Assembly (NCBI RefSeq): GCF_900496995.4
Contig: NW_024470396.1
Coordinates: forward strand, 81,415-145,414
Reading direction: 5' to 3'
Origin: Aquila chrysaetos chrysaetos
Lineage: Eukaryota; Chordata; Aves; Accipitriformes; Accipitridae
DNA: 64,000 nt
A program made the position numbers and the translations under genes. Positions 32,501-44,278 of the stretch are shown piece by piece (within the stretch, counting starts at the first letter, position 1; each line of letters starts with the position of its first letter). The notes beneath the pieces were generated by a model that worked only from the letters and a program-made list of their open reading frames with translations, was not told the origin of the DNA and made no database searches.

Positions 32501-35339
32501 TCCCCCAAACTCCAGGCGCAGCAGGAGAAGGAGCCAGGCAATGCTGCCTACAAGGGGAAGGAGTTATAGGGGGATACAGGACAGGTTTTGGGGTGCTGGG
32601 GGTGATTTTGGGGTGACCCGTCCCCCCCAAACCCCAGGCACAGAGGGAGAAGGAGCTGGGCAATGCCGCCTACAAGCGGAAGGAGTTCCCCACCGCCCTG
32701 GCTCACTACACACGTGCTGAGGAGCTGGACCCCACCAACATGACCTATGTCACCAACCAAGCAGGTGAGTGACCCTCAAACCCCCCCTGGAGCTCTGCAA
32801 ATTTCCTGAGCCCCCCCAGATCGCCCTGAACCTCCTTTTTTCTCCCTGCTATAGCCGTCTACTTCGAGACGGGTGACTACAACCGGTGCCGAGAGCTGTG
32901 TGAAAAAGCCATCGAGGTGGGGCGGGAGAACCGGGAGGACTACAGGCAGATTGCTAAGTGAGTACAGCAGGATTTGGGGGGTTAAAAAAGAGGGTACACC
33001 CCCAGCACCCCTGTACCCCCAAAATCATCCCCGCAGGGCGTACGCTCGCATCGGGAACTCCTATCTGCGGGAGGAGCGGTACAAAGACGCCGTGAACTTC
33101 TACAACAAGTCGTTAGCTGAGCATCGCACGCCTGATGTGCTCAAGAAGTGTCAGCAGGTGATTTGGCGGGGTCTTGGGGGGGGGGGGGGGGTGTCAGAAA
33201 AGGAGATGCAGTCCCCCCGGACCCGCTGAACCCTAAATTTGGTGCTACAGGCAGAGAAGATCTTAAAGGAGCAGGAGCGGTTGGCCTACATTGACCCTGA
33301 CCTGGCGCTGGAGGAGAAGAATAAAGGCAACGAGTGTTTTCAGAGAGGTAAAGGGGGGTCTTCAGGGGGTAGAAGGGCCCCCCCAGATCCTTGGTGACCC
33401 CCTGGTGTTGTGGCCCCCCCCAGGGGATTACCCCCAGGCCATGAAGCACTACAGCGAGGCCATTCGCCGCAACCCCCACGAGGCTCGGCTCTACAGCAAC
33501 CGCGCCGCCTGCTACACCAAGCTGCTCGAGTTCCCTCTGGCCCTCAAGGTTTGGGGGGGGCTGGGGGGCTGGCTTGCGGGTGCAGGGGGCCGGTTTGGGG
33601 CTGCAGGGCTGGCTGGGGAGGGTCTTGGGGTTCTGGAGGGCACCACGGGGCTGGTTTGGGGGTTTTGGAGCATCTCTGACTCCCCCTGCTTCCCCCCCTG
33701 CCAGGACTGCGAGGAGTGCATCCGCCTGGAGCCCTCCTTCAGTGAGTGCACTGGGGGGGCTGCCCCTGGGGGGGCTGGTTCTGGGGTGCCCCCCCTTCCT
33801 CTGCCTGTATCCCCCCCTCCTCCTCTTCCTCCTCCTCCACCTGCCCCCCCCTCCTCCCCTGCCTGTCCCTCCTGCCCGTCCCTCTGCCCGCAGTCAAGGG
33901 CTACACCCGGAAGGCGGCGGCGCTGGAGGCCATGAAGGATTACAGCAAAGCCATGGACGTCTACCAGCGCGCCCTCGACCTCGATGCCACCTGTAAGGTG
34001 AGGGGGACACCCCGCCGCCCCCCGCCCCCCCCGTCCTGACAACCCCCACTGACCCCTTCCCTCCCTGCACCCCCAGGAGGCCGGGGAGGGCTACCAGCGC
34101 TGCCTGCTGGCGCAGTACAACAGGCAGGACAACCCCCGAGGAGGTGAAGCGCCGTGCCATGGCCGACCCCGAGGTGCAGCAGATCATGAGCGACCCTGCC
34201 ATGCGCCTCATCCTGGAGCAGATGCAGAAGGACCCCCAGGCCCTCAGCGAGTGAGTGTCCCCGAGGTGTCCTCGGCCGTTGCTGGGGATCCCCGAGGCGT
34301 TACGGGGCATTGCCAGCTGCCCACGGTGCTCGCCAAGCATCCGTGAGGGTGCCCAGAGCCCTCCTGGAGCTCGCGGGGGCTCCCCAAGGTGTCACCGGGT
34401 GTCCCCGAGGCGCTACGGGGCATTGCTAGCTGCCCCACAGCACTCGCCAAGCATTGGTGAGGGTGCCCAGAGCTCTCCTGGAGCTTGCGGGGGCTCCCCG
34501 AGGTGTCACTGGGTGTCCCCAAGGCATTATGAGGCATTGCTAGCTGCCCCACAGCACTCGCCAAGCATTGGTGAGGTTGCCCAGAGCCCTCCTGGAGCTC
34601 GCGGGGGCTCCCCGAGGCACTACGGGGCATTGCTAGCTGCCCCACAGCACTTGCCAAGCATTCATGAGGGTGCCCAGAGCCCTCCTGGAACTCATGGGGG
34701 CTCCCCGAGGTGTCACCGGGTTGTCCCCAAGGTGTTGCGGAGTGTTACTGGCTACCCGGTGACCCTTGCCGAGTCCTTGGGGGACTCCTGGAGCCCTCCC
34801 AGAGCTGGCGGGGGCGGGGGGGTGTCCCTGATGTGGCATGGGCTATACCAAAAATGTCAGAGCGTGTCCCTGACGCGTCAGGGAGTGTCACGGCGTGTCC
34901 CCAACATGTCACGGGCAGTTAGAAGGTGTCCCTGATGTGATGGGTGTCACGGGGTGTCCTTAATGTGACAGGGAGAACTCGTGACACGCCAGGGACTCCC
35001 CTCGCATGCGTGTCCCTGGCATGTCACGGGGTGTCCCCAACATGTCCTGAGGTGTGGGGGGAGGTCCCCACGTGTCAGGGGGTGTCCTCCAGTACATCGG
35101 AGGCGTCCCAGGGATCCATCCCAGGCCACCGCCCAGCCCCTGCTTTGTCCCTCTGCCTGCCCTGGTGTCCCCTGCAGCCACAGGGGGTCCTTGGGGTGCC
35201 TGTCCCCACTGCCGTGGGGGGGTACCTCTGTCCCCCCTGACCCCCTTGTTCCCCGCCCCTCCCCAGGCACCTGAAGAACCCCGTCATCGCCCAGAAGATC
35301 CAGAAGCTGATGGACGTGGGGCTGATCGCCATCCGGTGA
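29588..35339 (+). CDS. STIP1: Stress-induced phosphoprotein 1 / HSP70-HSP90 organising protein (14 exons)
   Basis: STIP1 (HOP) is a cytosolic co-chaperone that passes clients from HSP70 to HSP90 through three TPR domains and two DP domains. Exons: 29,588-29,596; 30,855-31,065; 31,146-31,287; 31,708-31,849; 32,270-32,436; 32,638-32,764; 32,855-32,957; 33,037-33,157; 33,251-33,347; 33,424-33,548; 33,705-33,741; 33,894-33,997; 34,077-34,250; 35,267-35,339. TPR1 (exons 2-3), DP1 with [12 protein letters not shown] (exon 5), TPR2A/2B (exons 6-12) and DP2 (exons 13-14, ending MDVGLIAIR) are all clear. Three one-base insertions break the frame: a G run at 30,874-30,879, a C run before 32,411 and CCCCC at 34,133-34,137. 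Discounting them gives 542 residues, one short of human, so the gene is almost certainly intact in the animal. Confidence 0.95.
30080..30840 (+). repeat. Pyrimidine-rich tract in STIP1 intron 1
   Basis: About 760 bases consist almost entirely of C and T, with CTTCCTCCTC words and occasional G or A. The frames that run through it are low-complexity artefacts. Such strand-asymmetric mirror-like tracts can form triplex (H-DNA) structures. Confidence 0.8.
32516..32568 (+). pseudogene. Partial duplicate of STIP1 exon 6 with a stop
   Basis: An acceptor-like CCAG followed by a diverged copy of the first part of exon 6 ([15 protein letters not shown], then TAG) lies about 120 bases before the real exon 6 (32,638), which reads [15 protein letters not shown]. 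The copy ends at a stop and lacks the rest of the exon. If spliced in, it would truncate the protein. Confidence 0.75.
34300..34745 (+). repeat. 114-bp minisatellite in STIP1 intron 13
   Basis: GCCAAGCAT words recur at 34,332, 34,446, 34,560 and 34,653, giving two 114-bp steps and a shortened 93-bp step. Each unit contains GGTGCCCAGAGCCCTCCTGG and GGCATTGCTAGCTGCCC. It is intronic and non-coding. Confidence 0.85.
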
Positions 35340-35474
35340 CGTCACCCCCCTGTCCCCCCCCCCAGGGACCCCCGACCCCCTGGGGACACGGGTGTGGGGG
35401 GTCCCAGGGGGGTCGGGGGGTGCTGCCCCTCCCACCCCCCCATCTTGTGTTGGTTGTGGGGGGCCGTGACCCCC

Positions 35475-35480
35475 AATAAA
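35475..35480 (+). terminator. STIP1 poly(A) signal
   Basis: AATAAA lies 136 bases after the STIP1 stop codon, about 490 bases before the FERMT3 start codon. Confidence 0.8.
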
Positions 35481-35974
35481 GAGCGGAGCAGTTGCCAGGG
35501 TTGGCCTCTGTGGGGGGGAGGTGGGGGGCCCAAACGTCTGGGTCCCCTATGGGGGGGATATGGGGGACCTAGATTTCTGGGTGCTAGGGGACAGACCAAA
35601 CGCCCGGGGGGTGGGAAGTGGGGGGCCCGAACGCCTGGGTTCCCCCCGGTGTCGTGGGCGGGGGGGAACTTGAGGGGCAGCGGGAAGCATGGGTGCCCTT
35701 CTCCGGAGGGGCAGCTGAGGCTGGGAGCTCAGCTGAGGGGCAGGGCCGGGGGGTCTCCCCCCATCGGGGACCGGGCGCCCCGGTCCCGTAGCCGCCAGCG
35801 GGCGCGAGGGCGCAGGGGACGCGGGCATCCGGGCCGCGCGGCTCCTCCCCGCTCGACTTCCTCTGCGGTGGCAGCAGGGATCGGGGGCGGCGTGGGGGGA
35901 GCCCGGGCGTCCGGGGCCCCTTCCCTCTTGTGGGGTGGAGCGGCGGGGCGGGAAGGGAGCCGGGCGCCGGGGCG

Positions 35975-38900
35975 ATGGCAGGGCTGAAGACGGCGAGCGG
36001 GGAGGCCATCGACGGCTCCTTCGAGCTGCAGGTGGAGGTGGAGGAGGGCGATGCCGTGGGGCAGGCCGGCAGCCCCCCGGCAGCCCCCCGCACCCTCGCC
36101 CTCCGCGTCACCGGGGACCTCCACGTCGGCGGCCTCATGCTCCTCATCGTGGAGACTGTTGGTGAGCGATCCACGGCAGGACGGGCGGACCCGGGACCCG
36201 CTTCTCTGGGCCCCGTGTCCCGGGAAGGACCCAGGCGTCCGGGCCCCACAACTCCAGGGCCCATGGGGAAGGACCCCGGCGTCTGGGCTCGGCTTCTGTG
36301 GGCCCCATGGGGAAGGACCCCAGCGTCCGGGCCCCACAAGTCTAGGACCCATGGGGAAGGACCCCAGCAACTGGGCCCAGCTTCTCTGGGCCCCATGGGG
36401 AAGGACCCCGGCATTGGGGCCCCACAACTCTAGGACCGATGGGGAAGGACCCCAGCGTCCAGGCCCCACGGGGAAGGACCTAGGTGTCCAGGCCCCACAA
36501 GTCTAGGACCCACGGGGAAGGACCCAGGCGTCCAGGCCCCACAAGTCTAAGACCCATGGGGAAGGACCCCGGCATCGGGGCCCCACAACTCTAGGACCGA
36601 TGGGGAAGGACCCCGCCGTCCAGGCCCCATGAGGAAGGACCTAGGCGTCCAGGCCCCACAAGTCTAGGACCCATGGGGAAGGACCCAGGCGTCCAGGCCC
36701 CACGGGGAAGGACCCCGGTGTCTGGGCCCGGCTTCTCTGGGCCCCATGGGGAAGGACCCCGGCATCGGGGCCCCACAACTCTAGGACCGATGGGGAAGGA
36801 CCCCAGCGTCCGGGCCCCACAAGTCTAGGACGCATGGGGAAGGACCCTGGCGTCTGGGCCCCCCCGCCGTGGGCATCACGCGGTGCTGAGTGGTAGGGGC
36901 AGGGTCCGGCCCTGGGGGGAGCCCAGACGGGGGTTCCCCCACTTCCGTGTGATCCCCCCCCGACATCACCCCCGCACACACTTCCGTGTCACCCCACTGT
37001 CACCCCCTGGCCGGGACGATAAGGGAACCGCGGGATATAAGTAGCCGCGGGTGTGGGCCCGGGATGCCCGGGTCCTGCCTGTGCCCACCCCTGGTGGCCC
37101 ACAGCCCCCTGATCCCCCCCCGTCGTGGTTTGGGGGTACAGCGAGACCCCCCCTTAGCACCCGCTCTAGCACCTTGTAACCACCCTATAGCCCCCCATAA
37201 CCCCGCCGGTGCCCCCCAGGGGTGCAGCGGGACTGGTCAGACCACGCGCTGTGGTGGGCGCAGCGGCGGCAGTGGCTCCTGCGCCCCGGGCGCACCCTGG
37301 ATGCTCTGGGGGTGGGGGGGGGACGCCCGGCTCCGCTTCGCCCCCCAACACCGACCCCTGCGCCTGCGCCTGCCCAACCGCCGCCGCCTCCGCCTGCGCC
37401 TCTCCTTCGCCCAGCCCCTGGCCCACGTCGTCGCACAGGCCTGCCGCCTGCTCGGTGGGGGATTGGGGGGTCTGGGGAGCCACGGGGGGGGGGGACATCG
37501 GGGTCCTTTGGGGTCCATTGGAGGGGCTGGGGGGGGAGGTGATGGAGGCGGCCGGGGGGGGGGCATTGGTGGGGTCTGGAGGGCCATTGGAAGGGTCTGG
37601 GGAGGTGATCAGGGTCTACAGGAAGGCTCTGGGTGCCAATGGGGGGGTCATTGGGGTCCATTGGAGGGGCTAGAGGGGTGTGGGAGGTGACAGAGGGGGT
37701 CGGGGGGGGGGGGCGTTGGTGGGGTGTGGAGGGCCATTGGAAGGGTCTGGGGGGGTGATCGGGGTCTATGGGAAGGTTCTGGGTGCCAATGGGGGGGTCA
37801 CTGGAGGGCTGGAGGGGCATTGGGGTCCTCTGGGGTCCATTGGAGGGGCTGGGGGGGGTGGGAGGTGACAGAGGGGGGGCATTGGAAGGGTCTGGGGGTG
37901 ATTGGGGGGCCACTGGAGAATGATGGTGGGGTTTGGGGGGGGTCTGGGGGGCCATAGGGGTGCTGGGGGGGTGCCGCTGTGACCTGGGGGGGTCCCGCTG
38001 TGACCTGGGAGTGTCGCAGGGATCCGTCACCCCGAAGAGCTGTCCCTGCTGCGGGCCGCCCGAGGAGGAGGAGGAGGGAGAGGGGAGGAAGGGCAGTGCC
38101 AGCCCCCCCTCCTCAGACTTCGACCTCAGCCACCTCTTGCTGCCCCCCGGTGAGGGTGAGTGTGCGGGGGGGGGGCAAGTGTGCAAGGGGCCGGCTGGAC
38201 ACCCCCCTTGTGCGAGTCACCCTCCTGCGAGCCTGCCTGGTGCAAATCCCCACACCACTTGTGCAAGCTCCCCCCATGACCCTCGTGCAAATGCTATCCA
38301 CGTGCTTGTGCCCCCCGGTGCAAGCCCCGTGCCCTCCCCCCGCAGGCGAGGAGGGGGCCGGGGCCGGAGCCCCTCCCCCACCTGCCCCCCGGCTGCTACC
38401 GGCTGCTGGTGGCCCCTCGGGGGGGGCTGGGCCCCGCCGCCCCCCCCGGCCCCCCCGCGGGAACCCTCTGCTGCGCCGCACCCGCCTGCACGCCCGGTAC
38501 GGGGCGGGGGGGGGGGGGGGCAGCCGTGGGGTGTTGGGGTACGGGGGGGGGGCAGTTGGGGGGGCAGCCGTGGGGCAGTTGGGGTACGGGGGGGCAGCCA
38601 TGGGGCAGTTGGGGTACGGGGGCAGCCATGGGGCAGTTGGGGTATGGGGGGGCAGTTGGGGGGCAGCCGTGGGGCAGTTGGGGTATGGGGGGGCAGTTGG
38701 GGGGCAAGCCGTGGGGCAGTTGGGGTACGAGGGGGCAGCCATGGGGCAGTTGGGCTATGGGGGGGCAGTTGGGGGGCAGCCGTGGGGCAGTTGGGGTGGG
38801 TGAGGGCAGGTTGGGGGGGCAGTTGGGGTATGGGGGGGCAGTTGGGGTACGGGGGGGGCAGCCGTGGGGTAGCTGGGGTACGGGGGGCAGTTGGGTCAGT

Positions 38901-41900
38901 GTGTAGAGACCCCCCCCTGCAGGTGGCTGGACTCCTCGCGCTCGCTGCTGGAGCAGGACGTGGCTGACGATGAGGAGCTGCTGCTGCGCTTCAAGTACCA
39001 CTGCTTCCTCGACCTCGACCCCCAGGTACCCCACAACACCCCAAAAACCGCCCCCCCAACCCCCCCATTCCCTTGATCTCGACCCACATGCACCCCCTGA
39101 GTCCCCCCAACCCTCCCCCTACCCGCTCCTGGACCCCCAAATACCCCCTGGGACCACCCAGTCCTCCCCAGGTCCCTCCCCCTCATCCCTAAATATCCCC
39201 CTGGGACCCCCCCCAAACCCCTTCCTGGGCCCCCAAGCCCCCCCTTAGCGTGCCCCCCCATTGTCCCCCCCCAGCGGGACAGGCTGCGCCTGGCCCTGCT
39301 GTACGAACAGGCGCGCTGGGCTCTGCTGACCGAGGAGATCGACTGCACCGAGGAGGAGATGATGCTCTTCGCCGCCCTGCAGGTACCCCAACAACCCCCC
39401 GTGTCCCAAATCACCCATGGACACCCCCCCCAACACCCCCCAACCCCCTGGGACCCCCCCCCAGACCCTCCTGGATCCCCACAGACCCCCCAAAACCCCT
39501 ATATAACCCCCCAAACACCCTTGGATGCCCCACAAACACCCCTGGATTCCCCCAAACCCCCCGCATATCCTCTCTGGACCCCCAAAACGCCCACATACCC
39601 CCTCTGCACCCACCCCCAAAACATCCATAGATCCCCTGGATGCCCCCCAAAACCCCCAGACCCCTCAAAACCCCCCCAAAACTTCCTGGACCCCCATAGA
39701 CACCCCAAACATCCACAGGCACCCCCCTAAAGTCCCTGGACCCCCAGACACACCCAGTGCCCCCAAATACTCACTCCCCCCGGGACCCCCCCACCCCCCA
39801 GTCCCTAAATTTCCCCCCTGGAACCCCCAAATCCCCCCCCCCAGGACAGCCAAGCACCCCCCCCACACCCCTGGGGTCCCCTTAATCCCCCCCATTGCCC
39901 CCCCCGGGACCCCCCCAGCTCCCTGCAGCTGTGGGGGCCACCTGACAACCCCCCCCCCACCCCCCCAGTACCACATCGACGAGGTGGGGGGCAGCGGGGA
40001 GCCAGGCGGGGCCGGGGAGGGCGACGAGGTGGACGACCTGGATGCCGCCCTCAGCAACCTGGAGGTGAAACTGGCGGGGGGCATCTGAGCCCCCTGGCCC
40101 ACTGGTGAGACTGGGAGGGGCTCTTCTGGCCCCACTGGGGGGGCTGGGAGGGACTGGGGTGACTCTGGCTACGCTGAGGGGGACTGGGAGGGACCGGAGG
40201 GCACTGGGAGGGACTGGGGGTGCCCTTCAGGCCCCACTGGGGGCACTGGGGGGGGCTTCCCTGGCCCCAGGGGGATACAGTGGGTTGTACTGGGAGTCAC
40301 TGGGGCTGGGTGTCCCCAGGAGGAGCTCACCACCGTCCCCGAGCTGGCGGAGGAGCTGGAGATCTACAGGTACCCCCCAATGCCTGGGACCCCCCCGGAC
40401 GCCCGGGTCCCCGAGTGACGTGTGGGGCCCAGATACCTGCATCCCTGGGGGTCCGTGGGGGTGGGGGTCCGGGTGCCTGGGTCCCCCCCCGACGCCTGGG
40501 TCCCCCCAGGCCCCGCAAGCTGACCCTGCGGGGGTTCCGCCCCACCTGGGCCGTGCTGAAGGAGACGTCGCTCTCGTATGGCCGCAGCCCCCCAGTCCCG
40601 GGGGAGCCCCTGCAGCAGCTCAACCTCAGGGGTGAGACCCCCGAACACCGCCCGGACACACCAAACGCCTCCTGGGACCCCCCAGGCACCCCCAAATCCC
40701 CCTTAGACACTCCCCAAACCCCTCCTGGGACCCCCGAATCCCGCTGAGACAACCCCCAAACCCCTTCTGGGACCCCTAAATCCCCTGAGACACCCCCAAA
40801 ACCCCTCCTGGGACCCCCCAGCACCCCCAAATCCCCCTGAGACACCCCCAAACCCCTCCTGGGACCCCCCGGGACCCCCAAATCCCCCTTAGACACTCCC
40901 CAAACCCCTCCTGGGACCCCCCAGGACCCCCAAATCCCCCTTAGACACTCCCCAAACTCCTCCTGGGACCCCCTGGGACCCCCAAATCCCCCTGAGACAC
41001 CCCCAAACCCCTCCTGGGACCCCCCAGCACCCCCAAATCCCCCTGAGACATCCCCAAACCCCTCCTGGGACCCCCCAGCACCCCCAAATCCCCCTGAGAC
41101 ACCCCCAAACCCCTCCTGGGACCCCCAAATCCCCCGAGACACCCCCAAACCCCTCCTGGGACCCCCCGGGACCCCCAAATCCCCCTTAGACACTCCCCAA
41201 ACCCCTCCTGGGACCCCCCGGGACCCATAATCCCCCTGAGACACCCCCCCAACCCCATCCTGGGACCCCTGAGACCCCCCCCCACCTCCACAGGGCCCCA
41301 ATCTGGGCAGAAGGCAGGGGGTTGTCATGGATGCTGGGGTCCCCTGAACTCCCGGGTCCCCCCCTAGGCTGTGAGGTGACCCCCGACGTGGACGTGGGGG
41401 CACAGAAGTTTTGCATCAAACTGCTGGTGGCGGCACCCGAGGGAATGAGCGAGATCCAGCTGCGCTGCCGCGATGTGAGTGGGGCGGCCGTGGGGCTGGG
41501 GAGCTGCCGTGGGGCCAGGGGACTGCCTGTGGGCGGTGGGGGGGCTGCCAGGGGCTGGGGAGCCGCTGTGGGACTAAGGGGTTTCTGTGGGGCCAGGGGG
41601 CTGCCGTGGGGCTGAGGACTATGGGGGACTCCCAAGAACTATGGGGTCCCCCACGGGGTAGTGGGGTGTTGGGGGGGGGGTGTGCCAGCTGAATGTAGGG
41701 GGACCTGGGGGATCTGACACCCCCCCCCACCCCGTCAACCCCCAGTATGTCCACTGGATAATGGGATGCTGGGGGGGGGGGGGTGCGGGGACTTCGGGGG
41801 GGGTCCTGGGGGCATTTGGGGGGGCAGAGTGTTTGGGGGGAGTCGCAGGGGGTTTTGGGGGTTCACAGGGGTCTGACACCCCCCCCCCCCACCGCCCAGT

Positions 41901-43992
41901 ATGTCCACTGGATAATGGGATGCTGGGGAGGGGGTTGGGGGGTCCCAGGGGGTTTTGGGGGTTCCCAGGGGTCTGACCCCCTGCCGTGCCCCCCCCCAGG
42001 CCCCCCAGTACGCGCGCTGGGTGGCCGGGTGCCGCCTGGCCTCCCGCGGGCGCTCGCTGGCGGACGCCTCCTTTGGGGCAGAGGCGCGGGGGGTGCTGGG
42101 GGTCCTGGGGCTGCAGCCTGGGGGGGGCCCCTCGCTGCCCCCCACCGCCCCCGGGGCCACCCAGCGCCCACCCCCGGACCCCCGGGTGCTCCTGGCCCCC
42201 CGCTTCCAGCGCAAAGTCAAGGCCAAACAGGTAACGGACCCCCACCTGACCCATAGCCCCCCCCCCCCCCCCCCGAGCCCCACAGGGATCCCCGGCCCCA
42301 TAGGCCCTCCCCAGCCCACCTTCTTCCCCCCAGCTGCTCCCATAGATCCTGGGGAGCCCCCCAGCCCCTCTCTGCACCCCAGCCCCTCTCTGCACCCCAA
42401 ATCCTGCCCCCAACCCCTCTCTGCCCCCCAACCCCTCTCTGCCCCCCAGCCCCTCTCTGCACCCCAGCCCTTCTCTGCACCCCAAATCCTGCCCCCAACC
42501 CCTCTCTCCTGCTCTGCCCCCAGCCCCTCTCTGCACCCCAAATCCTGCCCCCAACCCCTCTCTGGCCCCCCAACCCCTCTCTGCACCCCCAGCCCCTACT
42601 CTGCACCCCAAAGCCTGGCCTCTCGCAAACCCCAAATCCTTGCCCCCAACCCCTCTCCTGGCCCCCCAACCTCTCTGTGCCCAGCCCCTCTTCTGCAAAC
42701 CACCCAAATCCTGCCCCCAACGCCCTCTCTGCCCCCAGCCCCTCTCTGCCCCCAAATCCTGCCCCCAACCCCCTCTCTGCCCCCCAGCCCCTCTCTGCAC
42801 CCCAAATCCTGCCCCCAACCCTCTCTGCCCCCCAGCCCCTCTCTGCCCCCCCACCCCTCTCTGCCCCCAACCCCTCTCTGCCCCCCAGCCCCTCTCTGCC
42901 CCCGAACCCCTGCCTCACACTCGCCCCCACTGGTGCTCCGCATCCTGGAGGTCCTCCACCGCGTGGGGGCGCTGTCGCCGGCGCAGGCCCGGCTCCGCTT
43001 CCTGGAGGCCTGGAGGGCGCTGCCCGCTTCGGCCTGGCCTACTTCCTCGTGCGGTAGGGTAGTGGGACTGGGAGGGGATGGGGAGGCACTGGGAGGCACT
43101 GGGAATGGGTTGGGAAGCTCTGGGAGGCACTGGGCAGCGCAGGGAGGGGATGGGAGGCACTGGGAATGGGTTGGGGAGCTCTGGGAAGCACTGGGCAGCA
43201 TAGGGAGGGGATGGGGAGGCACTGGGAATGGGTCAAGAAGCTCTGGGAGGCACTGGGCAGCACAGGGAAGGGATGGGGCGTTAGTGGGAGGCACTGGGAA
43301 TGGGTTGGGAGCTCTGGGAGGCGCTGGGCAGCACAGGGAGGGGATGGGGCGTTACTTGGGAGGCACTGGGAGAGACCCAGGGATGGGGGGACACCCAGGC
43401 GGGCCGGCGGAACCCAGGTGTCCGGCGCAGGTTCAAGGGCAGCCGCCGGGACGAGGTGTTGGGCGTCGGCCCCTCCCGGCTGCTCCGGCTGGATCCCGGC
43501 ACCGGCAGCGTCACCCGTGCCTGGCGGTACAGCGCCCTGCGCCAGTGGAACGTCAACTGGGACACCCAGCAGGTACTGGGGGGGGCTGGGAGGGACAGGG
43601 AGTGGACGATGGGTGGGGCTGGGAGGGACTGGGAAATGGACTGGGAGGTATTGGGGGGGGACTGGGAGAGACTGGAGGTTCTGGGGAGGTGACAGCCAGG
43701 GGTTCCCTCCTGCGCCCGACCCCAGGTCCCCCCCAGACACCTGGGTCCCTTGGGGTGTATGGGGGGGGTCGGGGTGCCCGGAGGCCTGGGCCCCCCCCGG
43801 ACGCCTCGCTCCCTGCAGGTGACGCTGGAGCTGGAGGGGGAGGTGACGCTGGCGCTGTGCGTGCTGTCGGCCCCGTGCCAGGCGCTGCACGAGTTCCTGG
43901 GGGGGTACCTGTGCCTGGGGGGGCGGCAGCCGGGGCAACCCCTCGACCTCCGCCTGTTCCACAAGCTGACAGGGGGGCAGGAGCCCCTCTGA
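35975..43992 (+). CDS. FERMT3: Fermitin family homolog 3 / kindlin-3 (14 exons)
   Basis: Kindlin-3 is the blood-cell integrin activator that binds beta-integrin tails beside talin. Exons: 35,975-36,161; 37,220-37,454; 38,020-38,149; 38,346-38,496; 38,923-39,025; 39,275-39,382; 39,969-40,104; 40,320-40,369; 40,510-40,631; 41,368-41,474; 42,000-42,230; about 42,918-43,053; 43,431-43,572; 43,819-43,992. The F0 start [29 protein letters not shown], the PH domain ([22 protein letters not shown], exons 9-11) and the integrin-binding RQWNVNWD segment (exon 13) are conserved. Frame slips occur at the G run 37,312-37,322, near 38,055-38,061, at the G6 run near 40,075-40,082 (creating an early TGA) and near 43,021-43,030. 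The exon 12 acceptor is unclear. Length without slips is near 660 residues, against 667 in human. Confidence 0.94.
36200..36860 (+). repeat. Minisatellite in FERMT3 intron 1
   Basis: Units of the type ATGGGGAAGGACCCCGGCGT followed by CCGGGCCCCACAAGTCTAGG repeat about every 50-60 bases for some 650 bp. The core word GGACCCCGGCGTC is shared with the SCYL1 intron 8 array. Confidence 0.85.
37455..38019 (+). repeat. GGGGTCCATTGGAGGGGCTGG-type repeats in FERMT3 intron 2
   Basis: The intron is G-rich, with GTCCATTGGAGGGGCT words near 37,508, 37,655 and 37,838 and GGCCATTGGAAGGGTCTGGG words in between, spacing about 150-180 bp. Confidence 0.65.
38510..38900 (+). repeat. GGGGCAGTTGGGGTAYGGGG repeats in FERMT3 intron 4
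   Basis: About a dozen units alternating GCAGCCGTGGGGCAGTTGGG and TATGGGGGGGCAGTTGG fill the intron. The plus strand is rich in G runs and is a candidate G-quadruplex former. Confidence 0.85.
40650..41290 (+). repeat. 55-60-bp minisatellite in FERMT3 intron 9
   Basis: Units such as CCAAACCCCTCCTGGGACCC followed by CCAAATCCCCCTTAGACACT repeat about eleven times. Open frames on the minus strand are due to the repeat. Confidence 0.88.
41735..41930 (+). pseudogene. Two partial tandem duplicates of the FERMT3 exon 11 start
   Basis: At 41,743 and 41,897 the intron repeats an acceptor-like CCCAG followed by CAGTATGTCCACTGGATAAT, which would read QYVHWIMGC. The true exon 11 at 42,000 reads QYARWVAGC after the same GGGGTCTGAC-plus-C-run leader. 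Only the first 25-30 exon bases are copied before G-rich intron sequence resumes. Confidence 0.75.
42350..42910 (+). repeat. CCCCTCTCTGCMCCCMA minisatellite in FERMT3 intron 11
   Basis: CCCCTCTCTGC recurs about 17 times, interspersed with CAAATCCTGCCCCCAA. The array runs up to exon 12 and obscures its acceptor. Confidence 0.88.
43060..43370 (+). repeat. GGGAGGCACTGGGAATGGGTTGG repeats in FERMT3 intron 12
   Basis: A unit of about 57-65 bp with AGCTCTGGGAGGCACTGGGC and AGGGAGGGGATGGG words repeats five times. Confidence 0.85.
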
Positions 43993-44272
43993 GACCCCTC
44001 GCGCGAGGGGTCCCCCGCGACGTCGGCGCCGGCCTCGGACCCCCACCACCGCTACAACACCCCCCACTCCGAGCACTTGTGCACCACCCCCTCTCATGCG
44101 AGGCGCTCGCGCAAGGCACTTGTGCGACGCTTGTGAACGGCGGTCACGGCGGTGAATGGTTTAATGGCTTCTGCTGGGCACCAGGGTCCTCGTGCGAGGG
44201 CCTCTCACCCCCCGTCCTCGTGCAAGGGCCCCTCCAGTGGCAGCAGACACCCTGGGGGCGGGGGGGGGGGGC

Positions 44273-44278
44273 AATAAA
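44273..44278 (+). terminator. FERMT3 poly(A) signal
   Basis: AATAAA lies 281 bases after the FERMT3 stop, in a region that may overlap the 3' UTR of the convergent TRPT1 gene (minus-strand ATTAAA at 44,160-44,165). Confidence 0.75.
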
